Source: CAZWEZ01 sp964632795 (GTDB lineage: Bacteria; Pseudomonadota; Alphaproteobacteria; Rhodospirillales; 2-02-FULL-58-16). From it: a stretch of DNA of 33,360 nucleotides. Below the pieces are notes generated by a model, which was given only the letters and a program-made list of their open reading frames with translations, had not been told where the DNA came from and did not search any database. The stretch spans positions 1-33,360 of the forward strand of contig CAZWEZ010000036.1 of assembly GCA_964632795.1 (NCBI GenBank), given 5' to 3'. Made by a program: the position numbers and the translations under genes. Positions 21,342 to 29,197 of this stretch are shown here, piece after piece; within the stretch, counting starts at the first letter, position 1, and every line of letters starts with the position of its first letter.

Positions 21342-22136
21342 ATGTTTGACAGCGCAAAGCTAAAGATCGAGCGGGCCAAACATCACATCCTCGATCTCAA
21401 CGGGCACATTGACGCCTACTCGGCCCAACACCCCCTGCGGATTTTCCGTAGCTTTGACAGCAAGGCCAGCCAAGTTACCTACTCGATCAAAACCAAGATA
21501 CCCATGCCAGATGAAATCCCCCTGGTCATCGGTGATGCCATCCACAACCTGAGGGCCGCCCTCGACCTGCTCATCTTTGAGATGGTTGGCGATAAATGCA
21601 AAACACCCAGACAGCGGGACCAAATCCAGTTCCCATTCAGTAAATCGGCGCAGAGCCTTGGTGCTACCATTAAGACACGACAGGTACATCTCGCCGGCGA
21701 AAAGGTCGTCAAGGAAATCCACAACCTCAAGCCTTATCCTAGCGGGACCGAAAAGCTCTACGCTATCCACACCTTGGACATAACCGATAAGCACAAGCTC
21801 ATCATCCCCACTAGCGGGAATGCCGGCATGACCTTCTCGCAATTCCGTAAAGCCATGCCCGAAATGCCGTACCGACCTAAGGAAGGGGTGCGCCTCGTCA
21901 TGGCTAGTGGCGTCCAATTCACCATCAACATGCCCCGTCCCCAAGGCAGCCGGCGTGCGCGCCGGGCTGCCCAAAGTAAGAGCACCCCCGAACGGGAAAC
22001 AGATTTCAAACCGACCTCTAGCGTATGCTTCAGCGAAAGTCAGCCCTTCCCAATGCAGCCAGTGATCGAGATTCTCGTCGCTATGGCAAAGGAAACCGAC
22101 CGCGTCATCAACGTCATCACTGATGCTGCGCGGTAG
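21342..22136 (+). CDS. Hypothetical protein carried by the mobile element
   Basis: A 264-residue cytoplasmic protein with no signal or membrane segment. It contains the pattern IGDAIHNLRAALDLLIFEMV at about residues 63-82. This is seen in a group of uncharacterised proteins and has a helical, HEPN-like look with charged and polar residues, but the R-x4-6-H nuclease motif of HEPN toxins is not evident. The middle is basic (SRRARRAAQS around residues 203-212) and could contact nucleic acid. The ATG at 21342 follows GGGAG. It lies between the toxin-antitoxin pair and the right end of the IS1595-family element, so it is a passenger gene. Function not known. Confidence 0.7.
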   Translation: MFDSAKLKIERAKHHILDLNGHIDAYSAQHPLRIFRSFDSKASQVTYSIKTKIPMPDEIPLVIGDAIHNLRAALDLLIFEMVGDKCKTPRQRDQIQFPFSKSAQSLGATIKTRQVHLAGEKVVKEIHNLKPYPSGTEKLYAIHTLDITDKHKLIIPTSGNAGMTFSQFRKAMPEMPYRPKEGVRLVMASGVQFTINMPRPQGSRRARRAAQSKSTPERETDFKPTSSVCFSESQPFPMQPVIEILVAMAKETDRVINVITDAAR

Positions 22137-22179
22137 GGCGCCGGCCTGTCGCTCACACACCACCCGAATCTCCCGCTTT

Positions 22180-22198
22180 TGTTAAGTACACAATCGCC
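22180..22198 (-). repeat. Right terminal inverted repeat of the element
   Basis: On the minus strand it reads GGCGATTGTGTACTTAACA, matching the left end with three differences. It ends directly against the right target duplication. Confidence 0.9.
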
Positions 22199-22206
22199 TA
22201 ATTTTT
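22199..22206. repeat. Right 8-bp target site duplication of the IS1595-family element
   Basis: TAATTTTT, an exact copy of 19209-19216. The sequence that follows (CGGCAATG and on) is the continuation of the original chromosome. Confidence 0.92.
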
Positions 22207-22327
22207 CGGCAATGTTTTCGCTTTGCCTTAAAAATAGGCACTTGGCCGGCCGGCCTCATCTCGCGTTTCCTGGGAAATTCCCCATATCCCGTTGATCTTT
22301 GGGCTTTTTCTTCCCGCCGGCGGAAAC

Positions 22328-22364
22328 GGCATGGTTCTTGATACTACCTCTCCCGAACCATGCC
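22328..22364 (+). promoter_or_regulatory. Perfect 10-bp inverted repeat in the amtB leader
   Basis: GGCATGGTTC (22328-22337) pairs with GAACCATGCC (22355-22364) over a 17-base loop. It lies directly before the amtB ribosome site (GGGAGGTGG, about 22370-22378). It may be an operator or a leader stem that affects translation. No sigma-54 GG-N10-GC promoter of the NtrC regulon was recognised nearby. Confidence 0.5.
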
Positions 22365-22382
22365 ACTTGGGAGGTGGATGCG

Positions 22383-23684
22383 ATGGGATACGTGAAGGGA
22401 ATGGCGGTTCCCGTGGCCGGCGGCCTGGCCTTCGTGGCGTCGGGCGGCGGCGCGGCGGAGGCCGCCGAGACCGCGCTTAACAGCGGCGATACGGCGTGGA
22501 TGCTGGTCGCCACGGCGCTGGTCCTGATGATGACCCTGCCGGGACTGGCCCTGTTCTACGGCGGCATGGTGCGCAAGAAGAACGTCCTGGCCACCGTCAT
22601 GCAGAGCTTCGCCGTGGCCTGCCTGATGAGCGTGTTGTGGATGGTGATCGGCTATTCCCTGGCTTTTTCCGACGGCGGCGCCGCCAACGCCTGGGTCGGC
22701 GGCCTGGATCGGGCGTTGCTGGCCGGGATGGGGGTCGGCGAGCTCCACGGGACGATCCCCGAATCGGTGTTCATGACCTTCCAGATGACCTTCGCCATCA
22801 TCACCCCGGCGCTGATCTGCGGCGCCTTCGCCGACCGCATGAAGTTCTCCTCGATGCTGGTCTTCCTCGGCCTGTGGATGGTCGCGGTCTATGCCCCGGT
22901 CGCCCACTGGGTGTGGGGCGGCGGCTTCCTGAGCGGAGCCGGCGTCCTCGACTACGCCGGGGGCACGGTGGTCCACATCAACGCCGGCGTCGCCGGACTG
23001 GTCGCCGCGCTGCTCATCGGCCGCCGCCACGGCTACGGGAGCGCCAACATGGCGCCCCACAACCTGGTGCTCAGCGTGATCGGCGCCTCCATGCTGTGGG
23101 TCGGCTGGTTCGGCTTCAACGCCGGCTCGGCGCTGGCCGCCGACGGCGCCGCCGGGATGGCGATGGCGGTGACCCAGATCGCCGCCGCGGCGGCCGCCCT
23201 GACGTGGATGGCCGCCGAGTGGATGCTGCGCGGCAAGCCCAGCGTGCTGGGCATCGTCTCGGGGGCCGTCGGCGGGCTGGTCGCCATCACCCCGGCCGCC
23301 GGCTACGTCGATCCCGCCGGCGCCCTGATCCTCGGCCTGGGCGCCGGGGCGGCCTGTTTCTGGGGCGCCGCGGTACTCAAGGGGCGCTTCGGCTACGACG
23401 ATTCGCTGGACGCCTTCGGGATCCACGGCATCGGCGGCATGGTCGGCGCCCTGGCCACCGGAGTCCTGGCCAGCGAAGCGGTCGGCGGCACTCCCGGCCT
23501 GTTCGAGGGCAACCCGCGACAGGTGCTGATCCAGCTCGAGGGCGTCGTCGCCACCGCCGCCTACTGCGCCGCGGTCACTTTCGTGCTGCTCAAGGCGATC
23601 GAGGCGACGATGGGCCTGAGGGTGGACCGGGAGACCGAGATCGCCGGCCTCGACATCACCCTCCATGGCGAGACCGTCCCCTAA
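22383..23684 (+). CDS. amtB: Ammonium transporter AmtB
   Basis: A 433-residue inner-membrane channel of the Amt/Mep/Rh family with an N-terminal signal-like segment and about eleven membrane helices. Family motifs are present: DTAWMLVATALVLMMTLPGLALFYGGMVR near the start, NAGVAGLVAAL with the pore His region, GSANMAPHNL, GWFGFNAGSAL, and DAFGIHGIGGMVGAL with the second pore His. It conducts ammonium or ammonia into the cell. The usual glnK partner is not adjacent here. The ATG at 22383 follows GGGAGGTGG; a GTG three codons earlier is an alternative. A perfect inverted repeat precedes the ribosome site. Confidence 0.95.
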   Translation: MGYVKGMAVPVAGGLAFVASGGGAAEAAETALNSGDTAWMLVATALVLMMTLPGLALFYGGMVRKKNVLATVMQSFAVACLMSVLWMVIGYSLAFSDGGAANAWVGGLDRALLAGMGVGELHGTIPESVFMTFQMTFAIITPALICGAFADRMKFSSMLVFLGLWMVAVYAPVAHWVWGGGFLSGAGVLDYAGGTVVHINAGVAGLVAALLIGRRHGYGSANMAPHNLVLSVIGASMLWVGWFGFNAGSALAADGAAGMAMAVTQIAAAAAALTWMAAEWMLRGKPSVLGIVSGAVGGLVAITPAAGYVDPAGALILGLGAGAACFWGAAVLKGRFGYDDSLDAFGIHGIGGMVGALATGVLASEAVGGTPGLFEGNPRQVLIQLEGVVATAAYCAAVTFVLLKAIEATMGLRVDRETEIAGLDITLHGETVP

Positions 23685-23764
23685 CCACTCCGCGACATCC
23701 TTGAACGGCTCTGTCAGGGCCTGCCGTTAAGGTCTTGTAAAGCAAGATACCGTAGACAGGATTC

Positions 23765-26101
23765 ATGACCCGGACCCTGAACACGGCCGGAAGTGGCTTC
23801 CTGCTGCCCCCCGGCACCCTCGAGGCCCTGCGCCGACGCCTGCTCGAGGCCGGCGGCCTGGGCCTGTTCCTGGTCGCCGCCGCCCTGCTGGCCGCCCTGC
23901 TCAGCTATGCCCCCGGCGACCCCTCGTTCAACAGCGCCACCGACAGCGCCGCCCACAACCTGCTGGGCCGCCCGGGCGCCTACGCGGCGGACGTCCTGTT
24001 GCAAACCTTCGGCATCGTCGGCGGGCTGCCGGCCCTGGTCCTGGTCTTTTGGGGCTGGAAACTGTTTAGCAAGCGCAACGTTTCCTCGCCGTGGCTGCGC
24101 TTAGGGATGCTGGGCGCCGCCATGATCCAGTTGGGGATGGCGGCCAGCGCCGTGGCCGTCCCCGACGCCTGGCCTCTGCTGGCGGGTTTCGGCGGCATCG
24201 TCGGCGGCCTCCTGCTGGAGCGTCTGAACGCCTTCGCCGCGGCCTTGGGCGGCGATTCCGGGATGTGGCTGCTGGCTCCCGGCTGCGCGGCGCTGGGAGC
24301 GGCGGCGCTGTTCGTCGCCCTCGACGCCTCGCCGGCCTCGTGGCGGGCCGGGTTCGGCTCGCTGGTCCGGGGCGCCGTCATCGTCGCTGGCGCCGTGCGC
24401 GGCGGCGGCGATCTCCTGGAGGACCTGCGGCGGTGGCGCAAGCTGGCCGATTCGGCCCCCGAGGTCGTGCTCGAGGGCGATGCGAAGGCTTCCGGAACCG
24501 CCCGCACGGCCGCCGCGCGGACCATTGCGGTGGCCCCCAAGGCGCCCAAGGCGCGGCTCGGCCGGCGGGCCAAGGCGGCCCGTCAGGGGACCCTGGACCT
24601 CGATCCCGGCGACGAATTCCGCTTCCCGCCCCTCGAACTCCTCGAGGCGGCGGCGGCCCCGGCGGGCGGCGCCGGCGACAACCGCGAGGCCCTGAAACAG
24701 AACGCGCGGCTGTTGGAGACGGTGCTCGACGACTTCGGGGTCCGCGGCGAGATCATCAAGGTCCGCCCCGGCCCGGTGGTCACGCTGTATGAGTTGGAGC
24801 CGGCGCCGGGGACCAAGACCAGCCGGGTGATCGGCCTGTCCGACGACATCGCCCGCTCGATGAGCGCGGTCTCGGTACGCATCGCGGTGGTCCCGGGGCG
24901 CAACGTCATCGGCATCGAGTTGCCCAACACCAGCCGCGAAATGGTCCACCTGCGCGAGCTGCTGGCCTCGGACACCTTCGAACGCTCGGCCGGCAAGCTG
25001 AAGCTGGCCCTGGGCAAGGACATCAGCGGTACGCCGATGGTGGTCGACCTGGCCCGCATGCCCCACCTGCTGATCGCCGGCACCACCGGCTCGGGCAAGT
25101 CGGTGGGCATCAACACCATTATCCTGTCGCTGATCTACCAACTGCCTCCGGACCACTGCAAGCTGATCATGATCGACCCCAAGATGCTGGAGCTGTCGGT
25201 CTACGAGGGCATCCCCCACCTGTTGTGTCCGGTGGTCACCGAGCCGGCGAAGGCGGTGACCGCGCTCAAATGGGCGGTCCGCGAGATGGAGGAACGCTAC
25301 CGGGCGATGTCCCAGCTCGGGGTGCGCAACGTCGCCGGCTACAACGCCCGCCTCGCCGAGGCCCTCAAGAGGGGCGAAACCCTGACCCGGCGGGTGCAGA
25401 CCGGGTTCGACGACGCCGGCAAGCCGGTGTTCGAGGACCAGCCCCTGTCCATGGAGCCGCTGCCGTTCATCGTCGTCGTGGTCGACGAGATGGCGGACTT
25501 GATGCTGGTCGCCGGCAAGGACATCGAGACCGCCGTCCAGCGCCTGTCCCAGATGGCGCGGGCGGCGGGCATCCATGTCGTGATGGCCACCCAGCGGCCC
25601 TCGGTCGACGTCATCACCGGCACCATCAAGGCCAACTTCCCGACCCGGGTCAGCTTCCAGGTGACCTCCAGGATCGACAGCCGGACCATCCTCGGCGAGC
25701 AGGGGGCCGAACAGCTCCTCGGCCAGGGCGACATGCTGTACATGGCCGGCGGCGGCCGCATCACCCGGGTCCACGGCCCCTTCGTCTCCGACAACGAGGT
25801 CGAGGCCGTGGTCCGCCACCTCAAGACCCAGGGCACGCCCGCCTACCTCGAGGACGTCACCGCGGACGTCGAGGGCGACGCCTTCCCGGGGACCGGCGGC
25901 GAGGGTGCCTCCGGCGACGTCCTCTACGACGAGGCGGTGGCGTTGATCACGCGCGAAGGCAAGGCCTCGACCAGCTTCATCCAGCGCCACCTGCAGATCG
26001 GCTACAACCGCGCCGCCCGGATCATCGAACGGATGGAGGACGAAGGCCTGGTCAGCCAGGCCAACCGGGTCGGCCGCCGCGAGGTGCTGATCGGCGGCTG
26101 A
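23765..26101 (+). CDS. ftsK: DNA translocase FtsK/SpoIIIE
   Basis: A 778-residue chromosome-segregation motor at the division septum. The N-terminal part (about residues 25-190) has four membrane segments. It is followed by a linker rich in Ala, Arg and Lys (about 215-290) and a beta domain with VYELEPAPGTKTSRVIGL. The motor domain has Walker A (GTTGSGKS, around residues 439-446), a Walker B region (FIVVVVDEMADLM) and ATQRPSVDVITGTIKANFPTR. The C-terminal gamma winged helix, which recognises KOPS sites, is complete (IQRHLQIGYNRAARIIERMEDEGLV). Length is usual for alphaproteobacteria. It lies upstream of lolA, a pairing common in proteobacteria. Confidence 0.96.
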   Translation: MTRTLNTAGSGFLLPPGTLEALRRRLLEAGGLGLFLVAAALLAALLSYAPGDPSFNSATDSAAHNLLGRPGAYAADVLLQTFGIVGGLPALVLVFWGWKLFSKRNVSSPWLRLGMLGAAMIQLGMAASAVAVPDAWPLLAGFGGIVGGLLLERLNAFAAALGGDSGMWLLAPGCAALGAAALFVALDASPASWRAGFGSLVRGAVIVAGAVRGGGDLLEDLRRWRKLADSAPEVVLEGDAKASGTARTAAARTIAVAPKAPKARLGRRAKAARQGTLDLDPGDEFRFPPLELLEAAAAPAGGAGDNREALKQNARLLETVLDDFGVRGEIIKVRPGPVVTLYELEPAPGTKTSRVIGLSDDIARSMSAVSVRIAVVPGRNVIGIELPNTSREMVHLRELLASDTFERSAGKLKLALGKDISGTPMVVDLARMPHLLIAGTTGSGKSVGINTIILSLIYQLPPDHCKLIMIDPKMLELSVYEGIPHLLCPVVTEPAKAVTALKWAVREMEERYRAMSQLGVRNVAGYNARLAEALKRGETLTRRVQTGFDDAGKPVFEDQPLSMEPLPFIVVVVDEMADLMLVAGKDIETAVQRLSQMARAAGIHVVMATQRPSVDVITGTIKANFPTRVSFQVTSRIDSRTILGEQGAEQLLGQGDMLYMAGGGRITRVHGPFVSDNEVEAVVRHLKTQGTPAYLEDVTADVEGDAFPGTGGEGASGDVLYDEAVALITREGKASTSFIQRHLQIGYNRAARIIERMEDEGLVSQANRVGRREVLIGG

Positions 26102-26159
26102 ACAACCCCCTTGACGATGCCCGGTCCCGGCCGCACCCTGGCGGGGGAGCGGAACCGCC

Positions 26160-26825
26160 ATGACGATCGCGACGATCGCGCGAACATATTTCCGGAGCTG
26201 GGTCTTGCTGGTGGTCCTGGTGAGCGTGGTGGGCCTGGCGGCGGGCGCCCGGCCGGCCGCCGCCCTCGAGCTCGATTCGGCGGCCAAGGCCGACATCGCC
26301 CGCATCGAGGACTACCTCAACCGGCTCGACACCCTGCGCGCCCGCTTCCTGCAGTTCTCGTCCAACGGCGACTACGCCGGCGGGCAGATATTCATCTGGC
26401 GTCCGGGGCGGATGCGGATCGAATACGACCCGCCGGTGCCGGTGCTGATCGTCGTCGACGGCACCTGGCTGATCTACCACGACCGCAAGCTGGAACAGGT
26501 CAGCCACGTCCTGCTGTCCTCGACCCTGGCCGGCATCCTGGTCGCCGACGACATCTCGTTGTTGTCCGAAGAGCTGGAGGTGACCGGGTTCGAGAACTCC
26601 GCCAACGTCCTGCGGGTGACCCTGGTCAAGGCCGAGGACCCGCTCGAGGGCAGCCTGACCCTGGTCTTCAGCGACAATCCCCTGGTCCTCAAGAAATGGC
26701 ACATCACCGACGCCCAGGGAATCACGACCACCGTCTCCCTGCTGGATACCCAGTTCGGCCTCCCCTTGAACCCGGAGTTGTTCCGCTTCAAGGCCCCCCC
26801 CAAGAAGCCCCGACACACCCCCTGA
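26160..26825 (+). CDS. lolA: Outer-membrane lipoprotein carrier protein LolA
   Basis: A 221-residue periplasmic chaperone that moves lipoproteins from the LolCDE exporter to the outer membrane. A Sec signal peptide (hydrophobic about residues 12-30, cleavage near AAA at 33-35) precedes the LolA barrel fold. Typical segments are IEDYLNRLDTLRARFLQ, GGQIFIWRPGRMRIEYDPP, YHDRKLEQVSHVLLSSTLAGIL and the C-terminal TTVSLLDTQFGLPLNPELFRF. The start is 58 bases after ftsK, which suggests co-transcription. A possible structured RNA and an intrinsic terminator follow. Confidence 0.93.
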   Translation: MTIATIARTYFRSWVLLVVLVSVVGLAAGARPAAALELDSAAKADIARIEDYLNRLDTLRARFLQFSSNGDYAGGQIFIWRPGRMRIEYDPPVPVLIVVDGTWLIYHDRKLEQVSHVLLSSTLAGILVADDISLLSEELEVTGFENSANVLRVTLVKAEDPLEGSLTLVFSDNPLVLKKWHITDAQGITTTVSLLDTQFGLPLNPELFRFKAPPKKPRHTP

Positions 26826-26889
26826 TCCCAACCGGCCGCCGCCAAGACATGCGTTTGTTGCATACCAGGGTCGCGTTTAACGCACTGGC

Positions 26890-27043
26890 GCCGGGACCAC
26901 CGCTGAAACACATAAGGACTATGGAACGGTTGCGACCGAAAAGGTTACGGCCTTCCTGGATGGCCCCCTGCCATCCCACGGCTCCATTATCGGAGCTATT
27001 AAAGCGCCCAGCCTCCCCCCCCCTTGGCCGGGCGCTTTTTTTT
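26890..27043 (+). ncRNA. Possible structured small RNA or long 3' UTR after lolA
   Basis: Downstream of lolA several stems occur in series: GGATGGC (26958-26964) with GCCATCC (26970-26976), GCTCC (26981-26985) with GGAGC (26992-26996), and a strong terminator (27003-27043). No credible reading frame is present. This layout fits a small RNA, either processed from the lolA transcript or from its own weak promoter. The 5' end given here is a guess and no known RNA family was recognised. Confidence 0.35.
27003..27043 (+). terminator. Intrinsic terminator after lolA
   Basis: An 11-bp stem with one mismatch (27003-27013 with 27026-27036), a C-rich loop, then eight T residues. It ends the lolA transcript before the convergent OmpR-type regulator gene. 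Confidence 0.9.
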
Positions 27044-27069
27044 CCGGTGTCGGGTTTATAGCGTTGGTA

Positions 27070-27759
27070 TCACGGATTGAGTCGATAGCCGCCGGGGCCG
27101 GTGACCAGGATCCGGGCGTTGGCGGGGTCGCGTTCGATCTTCTGGCGCAGGCGGTAGATGTGGGTTTCCAGGGTATGGGTGGTGACCCCGGCGTTGTAGC
27201 CCCACACCTCGTCCAGCAGCACCTCGCGGCCGACCACCCGGTCGCCGGCCCGGTACAGGTACTTGAGGATCGCCGTCTCCTTATCGGTGAGGCGGACCTT
27301 CTTGTCGGTGTCGGTGTCGACCAGCAGCTTGTTGCCGGGCTGGAAGGTGTAGGGGCCGATGGTGAAGACGGCGTCGTCGCTGCGTTCGTGCTGACGGATG
27401 TGGGCCCTAAGGCGGGCCAGCAGGACGCCGAGCCGGAACGGCTTGGTGATGTAGTCGTTGGCCCCGGCGTCCAGCCCCAGGATGGTGTCGGCGTCGGTGT
27501 CCGCTCCGGTCAGCATGATGATCGGCGAGGTCACCCCGTTGCGGCGCATCAGCCGGCACACCTGGCGGCCGTCGATGTCGGGCAGGCCGACGTCGAGGAT
27601 GATCACGTCGAAGTAGTCGGTCTTGGCCAGGTCCAGGGATTCGGCGCCGGATCTGGCGCCGACGGTGGTGAACTCCTCGTGCAACTGGAGCTGCTCGCTC
27701 AGCATCTGCAACAGGGTACTGTCGTCATCGACGATCAGGACTCGCTTGCCCGAAGCCAT
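27070..27759 (-). CDS. OmpR/PhoB-family response regulator
   Basis: A 229-residue two-component regulator. The receiver has VLIVDDD, the phosphoacceptor Asp in VIILDVGLPDIDG and the conserved Lys in YITKPF. The C-terminal OmpR-type winged helix has LTDKETAILKYLYRAGDRVVGREVLLDEVWGY, THTLETHIYRLRQKIE and the wing GPGGYRL. No sensor kinase gene is adjacent, so it is an orphan here. It is commonly found near ftsK-lolA in related bacteria (from memory). The ATG at 27759 follows GGGGGAGAG. It diverges from ribA, with AT-rich -10-like sequence (TATTATAACTATAAT) in the gap. Confidence 0.93.
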   Translation of the reverse strand: MASGKRVLIVDDDSTLLQMLSEQLQLHEEFTTVGARSGAESLDLAKTDYFDVIILDVGLPDIDGRQVCRLMRRNGVTSPIIMLTGADTDADTILGLDAGANDYITKPFRLGVLLARLRAHIRQHERSDDAVFTIGPYTFQPGNKLLVDTDTDKKVRLTDKETAILKYLYRAGDRVVGREVLLDEVWGYNAGVTTHTLETHIYRLRQKIERDPANARILVTGPGGYRLNP

Positions 27760-27872
27760 CTCTCCCCCGCCCACGCATCCTTCCTTCCTTGCGCTATTAT
27801 AACTATAATGGGCTCGGGCCGCCCATGAAAGCTTTCAGACAGGACCGGCGCCGCGCCGGCAAACGTGGTGAC

Positions 27873-29042
27873 ATGCCCCACCGATTCAAACTGATCCCCA
27901 TGCCGGCCTCGCGCGAACCGGTGTCGCTGCTGGAGGTGGACCGCGCGGTTTCCGAGTTCCGCCGCGGCCGATGCGTGGCGGTTCGCGGCGCCGGCGGCGC
28001 CGCGGCCCTGGTCCTGGCCGCCGAAGCGGTGACCCCGCAGGCCCTGGAGGAGCTGGCCGAGCGCAGCGGAAACGATCCGCTGCTGGCCCTCACCGCCCGG
28101 CGCGCCTCCGTGCTGGGGCTGGTCCGGAGCCGGGCCACGGTGGTCACCCTGAGCGCCGACGGCCCGCTCACCGCCGAGCTGATAGCCGACCTCGCCGATC
28201 CCCTTTCCGGGCTTCCCCCCGACGCCTCGGGGGCCCTGCCGGTGGAGCTTTCGCCCGCCGACGCCCCCGCCTACGGCTGCGACAGCGCCGCCGTCGGCTT
28301 GGCCAAGCTGGCCCGGCTGCTGCCCGCCGCGGTGACCGCGGTGCTGACCAGCCCGGACGCCGACGACCTGGCCGCCTGGACGACCCGCCACGACCTGTTG
28401 CTGGTCGATGCCGGCGACATCTTCCAGTACGAGCACACCGCGGCCCGGACGCTGCGCGCGGTCAGCGAGGCCCGGGTGCCGCTGCCGGGCGCCCCGGACA
28501 CCCGGATCATCGCCTTCCGCCCCATCGACGGCGGCCTCGAGCACCTGGCCATCATCATCGGCCAGCCGCCGGCCGGCGCCGAGGGCGAGGCGGTCCTGAG
28601 CCGCCTCCATTCGGAATGTTTCACCGGCGATCTGTTGGCCAGCCTGCGCTGCGACTGCGGCGACCAGCTCCACGGCGCGCTCAAGGAGATCGCCGCCGCC
28701 GGCAGCGGGGTGCTGCTCTACCTGGCCCAGGAGGGCCGGGGCATCGGCCTGGTCAACAAGCTGCGGGCCTACGAGCTTCAGGATCGCGGCTTCGACACCC
28801 TGGACGCCAACGAGCAACTGGGCTTCGACGCCGACGAGCGGATCTACCTGCCGGCCGCCCAGATGCTCCGCCAGCTGGGCTTCATGCGGATCAGGCTGCT
28901 GACCAACAACCCCGACAAGGTGGCGGCGCTGGCCGGCTGCGGGGTCGACGTCGTCGAGCGGGTCCCCCACGCCTTCCCCTCGAACGAGCATAACGAGATG
29001 TACCTGCGGACCAAGGCGGCCCGCGGCGGCCACCTCTTCTAA
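27873..29042 (+). CDS. ribA: GTP cyclohydrolase II with degenerate RibB-like N-terminal domain
   Basis: A 389-residue riboflavin-synthesis enzyme from the chosen ATG. The C-terminal half (about residues 205-389) is GTP cyclohydrolase II. It has HSECFTGDLLASLRCDCGDQL with the zinc cysteines 249, 260 and 262, then YLAQEGRGIGLVNKLRAYELQD, LGFDADER and LLTNNPDK. The N-terminal half (about 15-200) has the outline of DHBP synthase (RibB), but the acidic catalytic loop is absent: FRRGRCVAVRGAGG appears where RibB has a DDE-rich loop. It should therefore be inactive in that reaction, as in other alphaproteobacterial RibA proteins. Starts at 27825 or 27873 are both possible. RibB activity must come from another gene. 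Confidence 0.9.
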   Translation: MPHRFKLIPMPASREPVSLLEVDRAVSEFRRGRCVAVRGAGGAAALVLAAEAVTPQALEELAERSGNDPLLALTARRASVLGLVRSRATVVTLSADGPLTAELIADLADPLSGLPPDASGALPVELSPADAPAYGCDSAAVGLAKLARLLPAAVTAVLTSPDADDLAAWTTRHDLLLVDAGDIFQYEHTAARTLRAVSEARVPLPGAPDTRIIAFRPIDGGLEHLAIIIGQPPAGAEGEAVLSRLHSECFTGDLLASLRCDCGDQLHGALKEIAAAGSGVLLYLAQEGRGIGLVNKLRAYELQDRGFDTLDANEQLGFDADERIYLPAAQMLRQLGFMRIRLLTNNPDKVAALAGCGVDVVERVPHAFPSNEHNEMYLRTKAARGGHLF

Positions 29043-29131
29043 AGTTCCGGTGCCGGGCAGATATTGCCCAGGGCGCCCGCCGCGGTCCCGCCCCGATCTC
29101 CCAAGCCCTTGATTCCCAGGCTTTTTCATCC

Positions 29132-29147
29132 TGGCATCGGGATTGCA
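29132..29147 (+). promoter_or_regulatory. Candidate sigma-54 promoter
   Basis: TGGCATCGGGATTGCA has GG and GC elements exactly ten bases apart and fits the consensus TGGCAC-N5-TTGCA closely (one main deviation). It lies 50 bases before the hypothetical gene at 29198, which gives a leader of about 40 bases. Confidence 0.5.
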
Positions 29148-29197
29148 GGACTTCCCGCAAAAGAACCCCGTCACATATCCGGGAAGTGGGATAGCTG

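Larger units (their letters stand above)
19217..22198 (+). mobile_element. Complete IS1595-family element with toxin-antitoxin and accessory genes
   Basis: A 2,982-bp element bounded by 19-bp terminal inverted repeats (19217-19235 and 22180-22198, 16 of 19 identical, starting GGCGATT) and by a perfect 8-bp target duplication. It holds an ISXO2-like transposase, a two-gene toxin-antitoxin module, a 49-codon ORF on the other strand and a 264-codon gene of unknown function. Its base composition is lower in GC than the flanks. Everything needed for transposition looks intact. Some IS1595-family members are known to carry passenger genes. The exact duplication and the matching ends suggest a fairly recent insertion. 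Removing it restores the sequence GCC-TAATTTTT-CGGC. Confidence 0.92.

Noticed and set aside
21342..22136. The 264-codon gene as a HEPN nuclease toxin
   Set aside because: A helical HNLR pattern is present but no clear R-x4-6-H catalytic motif could be found, so the function is left open.
22195..22240. GCCTAATTTTTCGGCAA and TTGCCTTAAAAATAGGC as possible ends of the mobile element
   Set aside because: They form an imperfect inverted repeat with each other, but the left part is the target site plus flank. The GGCGATT ends with the exact 8-bp duplication explain the borders better.
27789..27872. Upstream extension of the GTP cyclohydrolase II gene
   Set aside because: The added residues overlap the AT-rich promoter-like sequence between the divergent genes and look unlike the family's N-terminus; the start at 27825 cannot be fully excluded.
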